From assembly GCA_017436785.1 (NCBI GenBank), contig JAFSCK010000023.1, positions 1 through 53,224 of the forward strand: DNA of 53,224 nucleotides, written 5' to 3'. Positions 1-7,960 of the stretch are shown here, one piece after another. Below the pieces are notes generated by a model. That model was not told where the DNA came from, did not search any database, and saw nothing but the letters and a program-made list of their open reading frames with translations. Position 1 is the first letter of the stretch. Each line of letters starts with the position of its first letter. Source of the DNA: Oscillospiraceae bacterium (lineage in GTDB: Bacteria; Bacillota; Clostridia; Oscillospirales; Oscillospiraceae). Position numbers and translations under genes: made by a program.

Positions 1-1406
1 CGGTCCAGCTGGACGGGCAGACCGACGACTTCGGGAGCGATGGTGTAGCCACGGACATGGCAGCCGCCGCGGTTGGAGGTAGCGTAAGTAATGCCGATAC
101 CCTGAACGCCGCGGGCGTCGTAAGCGGGCATCTCCTGCTTCTTAACGGACATGGAAACCTCGGGCATACCGTAGTGCTCGCAGAGTCTTGCGGAGCCGGA
201 GCTCATCAGCCAATCCAGTTCGGTCTTGGGATCGCCCATGCGCTTGGTCCATTCGATCAGAGCGGGAACGTTGCCCCACTCCAGAGGATAGCCGGCGCAA
301 TCTTCTTCCTTAATAGCACCGCGCTGATACAGCTCCATAGCGGCAGCGATGGTGCAGGGAACGGAGATGGCATCCAGACCATACTCGTTGCACCACATAT
401 TGGCCTCGTTGACGATGGCCAGATCGTTGTTGCCGCAGTCAGCGCCGTAAGCCCACAGAGGCTCGTACTCGGGACCACCAACGACCTTGTCGCCGACCTT
501 GACGATACGGCCGCAAGCGATGGGGCAGCGGTGGCAGGCACCGGCCTTGACCAGATACTTCTCAGCCAGAGCTTCGCCGGAAACATCCTCAGCCTTGTCG
601 TAGTAAGCTTCCTGCCAGTTCTTGGTGGGCAGAGAGCCGACGCCGTTGATGACGTTGACCAGAGAAGCGGTACCCAGAGCGCGCAGACCGCCGCCGGTCA
701 GACCGTTCTCGCGGATATTGACCATAACGTCCTTGTTAGCAGCCTTCAGGTTCTCAACAGATGCCAGAACCTCGTCAGCATTCTTCTTGGAAGCGGTGAC
801 AACGATGCCCTTCAGCTTCTTGCTGCCCATGACAGCACCGACACCGGAACGGCCGGCAGCGCGGTCCTTATCGTTCATAATAGCGGCGAGCAATACCTTC
901 TTCTCACCGGCAATACCGATGGACAGGACGGAGGAATCCTTACCGTGCTTCTCTTTCAGCTTCTCATCCAGTTCCTCGGAGAACATGCCCAGATACTCAC
1001 GGGCATCCAGCAGCTCGATCTTGTCGTCGACAATGTTGATGTAGGTCCACTCGGGAGCTTCGCCTTCCACGATCAGAGCATCCCAGCCGGCGTACTTCAG
1101 CTTGGCACCCCAGATACCGCCGGAGTTGGAGCAGGCGATCATGCCGGTCAGAGGGGACTTGGTGACGACCATGTAACGGCCGGAGGAGGGAGCGCCAGCA
1201 CCAGTCAGAGGGCCGGTGATGTAGACCAGCTTGTTGTCGGGACCCAGTGCATCAGCGGTTGCACAGCCTTCGTCGTAGACGATCTTGGTGCCCAGACCAC
1301 GACCGCCGATGAACTTCTTAGCCAGATCGGTATCCAGCTTTTCAACGGTGATGGTGCCGGTGGTCAGGTTAATGCGGGCAAGTTTTTCGTAGTATGCGTA
1401 TGCCAT
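1..1406 (-). CDS. Aldehyde:ferredoxin oxidoreductase (tungstopterin enzyme), C-terminus off window
   Basis: Family members oxidise aldehydes to carboxylates with ferredoxin, using a bis-tungstopterin and one [4Fe-4S] cluster in the cytoplasm. The 468 visible residues start MAYAYYEKLARINLTTG. They carry the GGRG motif at residues 34-37 and the cluster motif C291-H-R-C-P-I-A-C298 (CxxCxxxC); the fourth cysteine would lie in the missing C-terminal 100-150 residues. The start at 1406 has a GGAGGT ribosome binding site about 8 bases upstream. The ORF is open to the window edge, so it is cut by the window and not broken. The divergent Mo/W regulator, the cofactor genes, tupABC and a W-type radical SAM maturase fit a tungsten enzyme. 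The substrate cannot be read from the sequence. Confidence 0.93.
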   Translation of the reverse strand, partial: MAYAYYEKLARINLTTGTITVEKLDTDLAKKFIGGRGLGTKIVYDEGCATADALGPDNKLVYITGPLTGAGAPSSGRYMVVTKSPLTGMIACSNSGGIWGAKLKYAGWDALIVEGEAPEWTYINIVDDKIELLDAREYLGMFSEELDEKLKEKHGKDSSVLSIGIAGEKKVLLAAIMNDKDRAAGRSGVGAVMGSKKLKGIVVTASKKNADEVLASVENLKAANKDVMVNIRENGLTGGGLRALGTASLVNVINGVGSLPTKNWQEAYYDKAEDVSGEALAEKYLVKAGACHRCPIACGRIVKVGDKVVGGPEYEPLWAYGADCGNNDLAIVNEANMWCNEYGLDAISVPCTIAAAMELYQRGAIKEEDCAGYPLEWGNVPALIEWTKRMGDPKTELDWLMSSGSARLCEHYGMPEVSMSVKKQEMPAYDARGVQGIGITYATSNRGGCHVRGYTIAPEVVGLPVQLD

Positions 1407-1470
1407 AACGATAACCTCCAAAAGTTTTGTATATGTTCAATTTTTCGGTTTTCCTGCTTTGGATACTTTC

Positions 1471-1498
1471 ATTATATTGGAAAAAGAGTTTCCTGCAA
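1471..1498 (-). promoter_or_regulatory. Promoter of the aldehyde oxidoreductase gene
   Basis: On the minus strand TTGCAG (1493-1498) and TATAAT (1471-1476) are separated by 16 bp, about 65 bp upstream of the start codon at 1406. This is a sigma-A type promoter called from sequence alone. Confidence 0.6.
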
Positions 1499-1517
1499 GA
1501 CTTCCCAGCTATTTCCG

Positions 1518-1625
1518 CGTGAAACGATACGAAACTGTCCCAACTTGCACGAACCTTCTTAGGATTACTAAAAAAACACCGTGCGAAATAATACGAAAAT
1601 ATATGAATTGGCACAAACTTCCTAG
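1518..1625. repeat. Two imperfect direct repeats between divergent promoters
   Basis: Units of about 46 bp lie at 1518-1563 and 1580-1625, offset by about 62 bp. Each holds a CGTG..AATACGAAA-like block (1518-1535 and 1580-1599) followed by a TTG.CAC.AAC.TTC.TAGG block (1545-1563 and 1608-1625). They fill the gap between the -35 boxes of the two divergent promoters. That position suits operators for the HTH regulator at 1709, which is an inference. The rest of the roughly 300-bp gap holds only promoters and a ribosome binding site. Confidence 0.5.
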
Positions 1626-1636
1626 GGGTTCGGGTC

Positions 1637-1665
1637 TTGTGGAACTTTACAAAAAAGAGTATAAT
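1637..1665 (+). promoter_or_regulatory. Promoter of the regulator/molybdopterin operon
   Basis: TTGTGG (1637-1642), a 17-bp spacer and TATAAT (1660-1665) precede the regulator gene by about 44 bp. I saw no other convincing promoter before the terminator at 10508, so this promoter may drive all nine genes from 1709 to 10466. Confidence 0.65.
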
Positions 1666-1708
1666 ATAGAACATGATTCTGTAAAGTTATGTCAGAGGAG
1701 GGAACGGC

Positions 1709-2644
1709 TTGGCACAGAATAAATCCCTATCGACGCAGGAAGTGGCGGATATTCTTCATGTCAGCAAATCCACCATTTACGATCTGATTCGCAAAGGAGA
1801 GATCCATTCCTATAAAATTGGAAGGAAGGTGCGTTTTACACAGGATGATGTGGATGCCTATATTGCCAGGTCCCGGCATGAGCACTCTACCCGGCCTGTG
1901 AAAAATATCGATACCCATTCCACGCTGCTGACACCTCCTAAAGAGGAACAGCCGAAATTGATCATTTCCGGTCAGGATGTGGTTCTGGATATTTTGGCGA
2001 ATTATTTGCAGCAGGAGGAAATCCATACAGCCAGAACGTATTTAAACAGCTTTGAAGGTCTGCTGTCGCTTTATCAGGATAATATTCACGTGGCGGCCTG
2101 CCATTTGTTTGATGGATTTGACTATAACACCTCCTTTGTCCGCAGCCTGATTCCCGGAATACCGGCAGTGCTTATCAATGTCAGCTACCGCACACAGGGC
2201 TTTTATGTCCAAAAGGGAAATCCTAAAAAAATCAAAGGCTGGTCTGATTTGGGCAGGGAGGACATTACCGTGCTGAATCGCCGGGTTGGCTCCAGCGCCC
2301 GGATCCTGATGGACATTCAGCTGAAACGGCTGGGAATCCCCTCTGCCAAGGTCAAGGGTTATGATAGGATCATGAAATCCCACCTGACCATGGCGGCAGC
2401 CATTGCCGCCGGAGAAGCGGATCTTGCCATTGGCACGGAGCGCATTTCCCGGCAGATCGAGAATCTGGATTTTATCCCCCTGTTGGAAGAACGGTTCGAT
2501 TTTGTCATAAAAAAGGAAATGATGGAAACGGAAGCAATACAGAAGCTACTGAAGGTATTGCACGATCATGCATTCCGAAAGGAGATCGCCCACTTCTCGG
2601 GCAATGATTACCGGGATCTCGGTAAGATCATTACGGAGGTTTGA
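1709..2644 (+). CDS. HTH regulator with periplasmic-binding-protein-like ligand domain (probable Mo/W sensor)
   Basis: Likely a cytoplasmic transcription factor of 311 residues. Residues 6-55 are an excisionase/MerR-like helix-turn-helix (STQEVADILHVSKSTIYDLI). Residues 90-311 are a PBP-like domain (PF12727-type) homologous to the C-terminal domain of the MoeA fusion encoded at 3878. Shared positions include ACHL, GNP/DNP, a VNRR/VNRQ..GS block and IAAGEAD/IVSGSAD. Such domains resemble molybdate-binding proteins, so oxyanion or cofactor sensing is inferred. The start is TTG at 1709, chosen for GAGGAGGG at 1695-1702. It is divergent from the tungsten enzyme and first in the cofactor operon. 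ModE is the functional analogue but has a different architecture. Confidence 0.85.
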   Translation: MAQNKSLSTQEVADILHVSKSTIYDLIRKGEIHSYKIGRKVRFTQDDVDAYIARSRHEHSTRPVKNIDTHSTLLTPPKEEQPKLIISGQDVVLDILANYLQQEEIHTARTYLNSFEGLLSLYQDNIHVAACHLFDGFDYNTSFVRSLIPGIPAVLINVSYRTQGFYVQKGNPKKIKGWSDLGREDITVLNRRVGSSARILMDIQLKRLGIPSAKVKGYDRIMKSHLTMAAAIAAGEADLAIGTERISRQIENLDFIPLLEERFDFVIKKEMMETEAIQKLLKVLHDHAFRKEIAHFSGNDYRDLGKIITEV

Positions 2645-2651
2645 AATAAGA

Positions 2652-3872
2652 ATGTTACATGTAAAAACGCCGGAAGAGGTTCTGGCTTTGCTGAAAAGTG
2701 AATTTAAAATGGTCGCGGAAACGGAGCAAGCTTCTCTGTCTGCTGCCATGGGCCGTGTTTTGGCGGAGGACATTGCTGCCACAGAATATGTCCCTGATTT
2801 CGACCGCTCCACTGTAGACGGCTACGCGGTCCGGGCACGGGATACCTTCGGCTGCACTGATGCCATTCCCGCCATCCTTCCCCTGCAGGGAGAAGTTTTT
2901 ATGGGAGAAGGTGCGGAGTTTGCACTGAATCTCGAGGAGTGTGTGGCAGTTCCCACCGGCGGCGCCGTTCCAAATGGGGCCGACAGTGTGGTGATGGTGG
3001 AATACACCGAAGACTATGGCGACGGTACCATCGGCATCTCGAAGTCTGCAGCACCCGGACAGAACATGATCTTCCGGGGAGATGATGTGTATCCCGGTAA
3101 AGTTATTTTGCAGCAGGGCCGTGTTTTGTCCTCTCAGGATATCGGCGCACTGGCTGCCATTGGCCGGGTAAAGGTTCCGGTACGCAAAAGGCTGACGGTA
3201 GGAGTCATCTCCACCGGCGATGAGCTGGTACCTCCCGAGGAAACTCCCGGTCCGGGACAGGTACGGGATGTGAACAGCCCCATGCTGGAAGCTATGCTTA
3301 CAGGCTTCGGCGTTCAGGTCATCAATTACGGCATTGTTATAGACAATGAAGTATTGCTCAGTGAAAAGGTACATAAGGCTGTGTCCGAATGTGATGCCGT
3401 GCTTCTGTCCGGCGGCAGCAGCGTGGGTGTCAAGGATGCCGCCTGCCGCATCATCGAGTCCATGGGTTCCCTTTTGCTCCACGGCATCGCAATCAAGCCC
3501 GGCAAGCCCACCATTCTGGGCAAGGCCGGCATGAAGCCGCTGGTTGGTCTGCCAGGCCATCCTGTGGCGGCGTATTTTATTACAGAGCTCTTTGTCCTGC
3601 CTCTGCTGAGTATTCTCTCAGGAAGAAAGCAGGAAAGCTACACCGTATCGGCAAAAGTGACGGAAAGCATCGGTGCCAACCATGGGCGCGCCCAGTATCA
3701 GTGCTGCCGGCTGGAACGCAGAGACAGCGAACTGTATGCTTATCCCATCCGTGGCAAGTCCGGCCTGATTACCACGCTTGCAGGTGCTGACGGCTATTTC
3801 TGTATCGACCGGGATTGCGAGGGCCTTCCCAAGTATGCTGAGATTCAAGTAACGATTTCGCAAGGAGACTAA
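2652..3872 (+). CDS. moeA: Molybdopterin molybdenumtransferase MoeA (copy 1)
   Basis: MoeA inserts molybdate or tungstate into adenylylated molybdopterin. The 406 residues cover the normal MoeA length. Visible motifs are DFDRSTVDGYAVRARD near residues 55-70, TGDELVPP in the MogA-like domain, LSGGSSVG, and GKPTILG followed by GLPGHPVAAY. The ATG at 2652 is preferred over an upstream in-frame ATG at 2568 because it follows the regulator stop (2644), lies 12 bases after GGAGG and begins where family similarity begins. A second MoeA follows 5 bp downstream. Paired MoeA proteins in W-using organisms have been proposed to split Mo and W; which copy does which cannot be seen here. Confidence 0.93.
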   Translation: MLHVKTPEEVLALLKSEFKMVAETEQASLSAAMGRVLAEDIAATEYVPDFDRSTVDGYAVRARDTFGCTDAIPAILPLQGEVFMGEGAEFALNLEECVAVPTGGAVPNGADSVVMVEYTEDYGDGTIGISKSAAPGQNMIFRGDDVYPGKVILQQGRVLSSQDIGALAAIGRVKVPVRKRLTVGVISTGDELVPPEETPGPGQVRDVNSPMLEAMLTGFGVQVINYGIVIDNEVLLSEKVHKAVSECDAVLLSGGSSVGVKDAACRIIESMGSLLLHGIAIKPGKPTILGKAGMKPLVGLPGHPVAAYFITELFVLPLLSILSGRKQESYTVSAKVTESIGANHGRAQYQCCRLERRDSELYAYPIRGKSGLITTLAGADGYFCIDRDCEGLPKYAEIQVTISQGD

Positions 3873-3877
3873 AGAAC

Positions 3878-5803
3878 ATGGGATTTGAATATTTGACCAA
3901 CATTCCACTTGCCAAGGCAAGAGAAGATTATCTGAAACTGCTCCGGAGCCATGGTTATGGCCCGAAGACAGAGGTGATCCCCGTGTGGGATGCCTGCGGA
4001 CGGGTTACAGCCCATGCGGTCTATGCCCATATCTGTGCTCCTCACTATGCGGCCAGCGCTATGGACGGCGTGGCAGTCAACGCAAAGGATACCTTTGGTG
4101 CTACTGAGACCACGCCCATCACCTTGAATCCCGATCAGTTCATTGTTCTGGATACCGGTGATCCCATCCCTGAGAATTGCGATGCTGTGATCATGGTGGA
4201 AGATATCGTCAAGAACGATGATGCTACCATTACCATTCACGCAGCAGCTGCTCCTTGGCAGCATATCCGCCAGATCGGCGAGGACATCTGTGCAGGGGAA
4301 ATGATCCTGCCCTCTCATATGACGGTCTCTCCCTCTGCAATCGGTGCCATGATCGCAGGGGGCGTGCTGGAGATCGAGGTGATCCGCAAGCCAGTCGTGG
4401 GTATCATCCCTACCGGCGACGAGATCATCCCCCCCTGCACCGACCCGAAGCCCGGTGACATTCTGGAATTTAACGGATCCATCTTCTCTGCCATGGTACG
4501 GCAGTGGGGTGCGGAAGCCCATGTATATCCCATCGTTCCCGATAAGTTTGAACAGATCAAGTCCATGGTGGCAAAGGCCGTCAGCGAATGTGATCTGGTG
4601 ATCCTCAATGCCGGATCTTCTGCGGGCCGCGAGGATTTCTCCGCAAGAGTCATTCGGGAGCTGGGTGAGGTGCTGTACCACGGCATCGCCATGAAGCCCG
4701 GCAAGCCTGCCATTTTGGGCTGTCAGGGTGCGATCCCGATTCTGGGTGTACCTGGCTATCCTGTTTCCGGTATCATCGTCATTGAACAGCTTTTGAAGCC
4801 CCTCGTTGACCATTGGTTGAAGGTCCCTGCGGAAAATCCGCAGTATGCCAAGGCAACCCTGACCCGGCCTGTGGTAAGTGGTCTGAAATACGAGGAATTT
4901 GTCCGTGTCCGCATGGGTTATGTGGGCGATAAGCTGATGGCATCCCCTTTAAGCCGGGGCAGCGGTGTGGTGTCCTCCTTTATGAAGGCCGACGGCATTT
5001 TGGAAGTGCCTCAGGGAATGGAGGGGTATGAGGCCGGCAGCGAGGTAGAGGTACGTCTGTTGTGTCCTGCCCAGAAGCTGGAAAATACGCTGGTGGTCAT
5101 TGGCAGCCATGATCCGCTGCTGGATGAGTTGGCGGATATGATGCATGTGGATAACAGCAAGGTCTATATGAGCTCTGCCCATGTTGGTTCCATGGGCGGC
5201 ATTATGGCCATCCGCCGGGGCGAGGCCCATGCTGCCGGCTGTCATCTGCTGGATACTGCAACTGGCAAGTACAACCTTGCTTTTATGAAGAAATATTTCC
5301 CCAAGGGCGGTGTAAAGCTGATCCGTTGTGTGGGCCGCCAGCAGGGTCTGATGGTTGCCAAGGACAATCCTCTGAAGATTCAGAATTTCTCGGACATTGC
5401 CAAGACTGGTGTCCGCTATGTCAACCGCCAGAAGGGCTCCGGTACCCGAATCCTGACGGATTATCTGTGTAAGCAGGAAAATCTGGACACTGCCGCCATC
5501 TACGGCTATGACCGGGAAGAGCTGACCCACACCTCTGTGGCGGCACAGATCGTCAGTGGCAGCGCAGATGCCGGTATGGGCATCTATTCCGCAGCAAAGC
5601 TCTATGATCTGGACTTCATTCCCATCTGTATTGAAGAATATGATCTGATCATCCCTGACCACGCTTGGGATACGCGCATGGTGCAGCAGATGATGGCCAC
5701 CTTGAAGAGCGAGTCCTTCAAGGAAAAGATTATGGCCTTGGGCGGCTATACCGTGGAAAATCCCGGTGAGATCATTTCATTAAATGGATATGAAACAGTT
5801 TGA
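3878..5803 (+). CDS. MoeA fused to a C-terminal PBP-like domain (copy 2)
   Basis: This 641-residue protein has a MoeA unit at about residues 1-400: SAMDGVAVNAKD, TGDEIIPP, LNAGSSAGREDF, GKPAILG and GVPGYPVSG. A PBP-like domain covers about residues 405-641 and resembles the regulator encoded at 1709. The layout is known in clostridia and archaea, where the extra domain is thought to bind the oxyanion or help metal choice. In the first motif copy 1 has DFDRSTVDG and this copy has HYAASAMDG, so the active-site loops differ. It starts 5 bp after copy 1, with AAGGAG at 3861-3866. The 3-prime end overlaps the next gene by 20 bp. Confidence 0.92.
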   Translation: MGFEYLTNIPLAKAREDYLKLLRSHGYGPKTEVIPVWDACGRVTAHAVYAHICAPHYAASAMDGVAVNAKDTFGATETTPITLNPDQFIVLDTGDPIPENCDAVIMVEDIVKNDDATITIHAAAAPWQHIRQIGEDICAGEMILPSHMTVSPSAIGAMIAGGVLEIEVIRKPVVGIIPTGDEIIPPCTDPKPGDILEFNGSIFSAMVRQWGAEAHVYPIVPDKFEQIKSMVAKAVSECDLVILNAGSSAGREDFSARVIRELGEVLYHGIAMKPGKPAILGCQGAIPILGVPGYPVSGIIVIEQLLKPLVDHWLKVPAENPQYAKATLTRPVVSGLKYEEFVRVRMGYVGDKLMASPLSRGSGVVSSFMKADGILEVPQGMEGYEAGSEVEVRLLCPAQKLENTLVVIGSHDPLLDELADMMHVDNSKVYMSSAHVGSMGGIMAIRRGEAHAAGCHLLDTATGKYNLAFMKKYFPKGGVKLIRCVGRQQGLMVAKDNPLKIQNFSDIAKTGVRYVNRQKGSGTRILTDYLCKQENLDTAAIYGYDREELTHTSVAAQIVSGSADAGMGIYSAAKLYDLDFIPICIEEYDLIIPDHAWDTRMVQQMMATLKSESFKEKIMALGGYTVENPGEIISLNGYETV

Positions 5804-7115
5804 TGCAATCGTCATCGGCGGCGGAATCTTGGGCTGTATGACAGCTCGAAACCTGCGCCGGTGGAAGATCCAAACCTTACTGTTGGAAAAAGAAGATGAT
5901 GTTTGCAAAGGCATCACCCGTGCCAACTCTGCTATCGTCTATGCTGGTTATGATAACAAGCCCGGCAGCCTGAAAGCAGAGCTAACAGTTCGGGGAAACG
6001 CCAACATGGCGAAGCTCTGTGAAGAGTTAGAAGTGCCTTTTTCCCGCTGCGGTTCTCTTCTGGTAACATATGAGGAGGTGTCTCTTCCCAAAATGCAGCG
6101 GAAGCTGGAAAATGGCATCCGAAACGGTGTTCCTGGGGTACAGATGCTGACCGGACCGGAAGCGGAGGCCATGGAGCCAATGCTAAAAAAGGGTGTGGTG
6201 GCAGCACTGTATGCCCCCAGCACCGGAACCGTGAATCCTTGGCAGCTGGGTATCGCAGCTTTTGAAAATGCTGTCGCCAACGGTGCGGAGGTAATGCTGA
6301 ATACAGAGGTCCTGAAGATCCGAGAACAGGACGACGGCTATGTGGTGGAAACAGCGCAGGGTACTTTCCGATGCAGCATGATTTTTAATTGTGCGGGCCT
6401 GACTGCGGATAAGGTGCAAAAAATGGCCTTTGCCACCACGATTCGGCTGGAACTGGACAGTGCGGAATATCTGGTGTTGGATCCTGCGGCACAAAAGCCG
6501 GAGCGGGTGATTTTCCATCAAGCCAAAAGCTGCGGCAAGGGCATCACAGCCATTCCGTGTTCGGAAGGAAACCTTCTGGTCAGCGGCGTCAGGAAACCTT
6601 TGGACATTCCCTTTGCCACCACGGTGGAGGGCTTGCAGGAGCTTTATGCAGCCACAAAGGAACTGCTTCCGCAGGTACAGTTGGAGAAAGTCATTCGTTC
6701 CTTCGGTGCTGTCCGGCCCAATCCCCATAGGGAAAACGGAGAGAACGTGAATGATTTCTGTATAGAAAATCCTGGCCCCGGCTTTTACAGCCTGATCGGC
6801 ATCAAAACACCGGGGCTTACCTGTGCCAATGAGCTGGGGCTTCTGATGGCGGAAAAAGGGGCGGAATATCTGGGAGCAGAAAAGAATCCGGCCTTCGATC
6901 CTAAGCGCAAGGCAATATCCGAAAAAGATAACGAGATCATCTGTCAGTGTGAAAAGATCACAAGGGCAGAAATTCTGGAAGCCATCCGCCGGGGTGCGTC
7001 TACGGTAGATGGGGTAAAGCGCCGGGTCGGCAGCGGCATGGGCCGCTGTCAGGGAAGCCGCTGTAGCTATGCCATTGAAAGACTGCTGGAGGAATACGGT
7101 CAATGGAGCATGTAG
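5784..7115 (+). CDS. GlpA-like FAD oxidoreductase with C-terminal BFD-type [2Fe-2S] domain
   Basis: A 443-residue flavoprotein of the DAO/glycerol-3-phosphate dehydrogenase fold. The FAD-binding start is DAIVIGGGILGCMTARNL, and a DAO-like core runs to about residue 370. Four cysteines, C387-x-C389 and C422-x4-C427, form a BFD-like [2Fe-2S] site. It overlaps the moeA fusion by 20 bp and the next flavoprotein by 13 bp, so the two are probably made together as a two-subunit dehydrogenase like GlpA/GlpB or HcnC/HcnB. The usual third partner (DUF1667) is absent. Substrate is unknown; from its place in the cofactor operon I infer an electron transfer role linked to the W/Mo enzyme. ATG at 5790 is an alternative start. 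Confidence 0.8.
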   Translation: MDMKQFDAIVIGGGILGCMTARNLRRWKIQTLLLEKEDDVCKGITRANSAIVYAGYDNKPGSLKAELTVRGNANMAKLCEELEVPFSRCGSLLVTYEEVSLPKMQRKLENGIRNGVPGVQMLTGPEAEAMEPMLKKGVVAALYAPSTGTVNPWQLGIAAFENAVANGAEVMLNTEVLKIREQDDGYVVETAQGTFRCSMIFNCAGLTADKVQKMAFATTIRLELDSAEYLVLDPAAQKPERVIFHQAKSCGKGITAIPCSEGNLLVSGVRKPLDIPFATTVEGLQELYAATKELLPQVQLEKVIRSFGAVRPNPHRENGENVNDFCIENPGPGFYSLIGIKTPGLTCANELGLLMAEKGAEYLGAEKNPAFDPKRKAISEKDNEIICQCEKITRAEILEAIRRGASTVDGVKRRVGSGMGRCQGSRCSYAIERLLEEYGQWSM

Positions 7116-7960
7116 ACATCCTGATTATCGGCGGCGGTGCTGCTGGTATCTCCGCAGCAAAGGCAGCTGCCGGTGCCAAGGTGCTGCTGGTGGATCGAAA
7201 ACCAAGCTTAGGCGGTGTATTGCTCCAATGTATCCACCACGGCTTCGGCAAAAACAAAAGCGGTATCCAATATGCTGAAGAATTGACGCAAGATCTCCCA
7301 GAAACCCTTGAGGTGGCCCTAAATACCACAGTTTTATCTGTTTCCGGAAATAAGACGGCGATCCTCTCCGGTAAGGCGTACGGGAAGAGGGAAGTAGCCT
7401 TTTCCCAGTTGATTCTGGCTGCAGGCTGCCGGGAGATCCCTGCCGGCGCGCTGCCCATCGCTGGGACCCGGCCAAAGGGTGTCTATACCGCCGGTCAGAT
7501 GCAGGAGCAGATGAATCTCCATGGTGTTCTACCAACGGGTCCGGCCGTGATCCTCGGCAGTGGAGACTTGGGGCTCATTATGGCAAAGCAGCTGGCACAG
7601 GCGGGGCTGCAGGTGACGATGGTGGAACAAGGACGCTATTGCGGCGGAATGCTGCGAAACCAGCGATGCTTGGAAGAATATCCCATTCGCTTGATCTGCT
7701 CGGATACCATTGCTCAGATCCATGGTGAGAAAGCCATCCGCGGCTGCACAACAAGAAATGGAGCGTATCTTCCTTGCAGTACCCTTCTTATTGCTGTGGG
7801 ACTTCGCCCTGAACGAGAGCTGATCGAGGATTTGGGATATCCCCAATGGCTTCATCTATGCGGAAACTGCAACGCAGTTCACCCAATGGTGGAGGCAGTT
7901 GTACAGGAAGGAAAACAGGCGGGTGCTGCCGCTATGAAAAATATACGAGGTAGCTTATGA
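7103..7960 (+). CDS. Pyridine nucleotide-disulfide-type FAD oxidoreductase, partner of the preceding flavoprotein
   Basis: This 285-residue protein has an N-terminal FAD motif (DILIIGGGAAGISAAKAAA), a central NAD(P)-type Rossmann motif (AVILGSGDLGLIMAKQL, about residues 147-163) and a C-terminal VGLRPE motif. It is shorter than classic two-dinucleotide enzymes and lacks a CxxxxC redox disulfide, as is usual for the small subunit of GlpA/HcnC-type pairs. It starts inside the previous gene (13-bp overlap), and its stop overlaps moaA as ATGA, pointing to coupled translation. Function is inferred: it may receive or deliver NAD(P)H electrons for the flavoprotein upstream. Confidence 0.78.
   Translation: MEHVDILIIGGGAAGISAAKAAAGAKVLLVDRKPSLGGVLLQCIHHGFGKNKSGIQYAEELTQDLPETLEVALNTTVLSVSGNKTAILSGKAYGKREVAFSQLILAAGCREIPAGALPIAGTRPKGVYTAGQMQEQMNLHGVLPTGPAVILGSGDLGLIMAKQLAQAGLQVTMVEQGRYCGGMLRNQRCLEEYPIRLICSDTIAQIHGEKAIRGCTTRNGAYLPCSTLLIAVGLRPERELIEDLGYPQWLHLCGNCNAVHPMVEAVVQEGKQAGAAAMKNIRGSL

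Noticed and set aside
57-1562. 501-codon open frame on the plus strand
   Set aside because: Shadow of the aldehyde oxidoreductase gene: no ribosome binding site, low-complexity Gly/Ala/Val text, and the opposite strand carries the clear family motifs.
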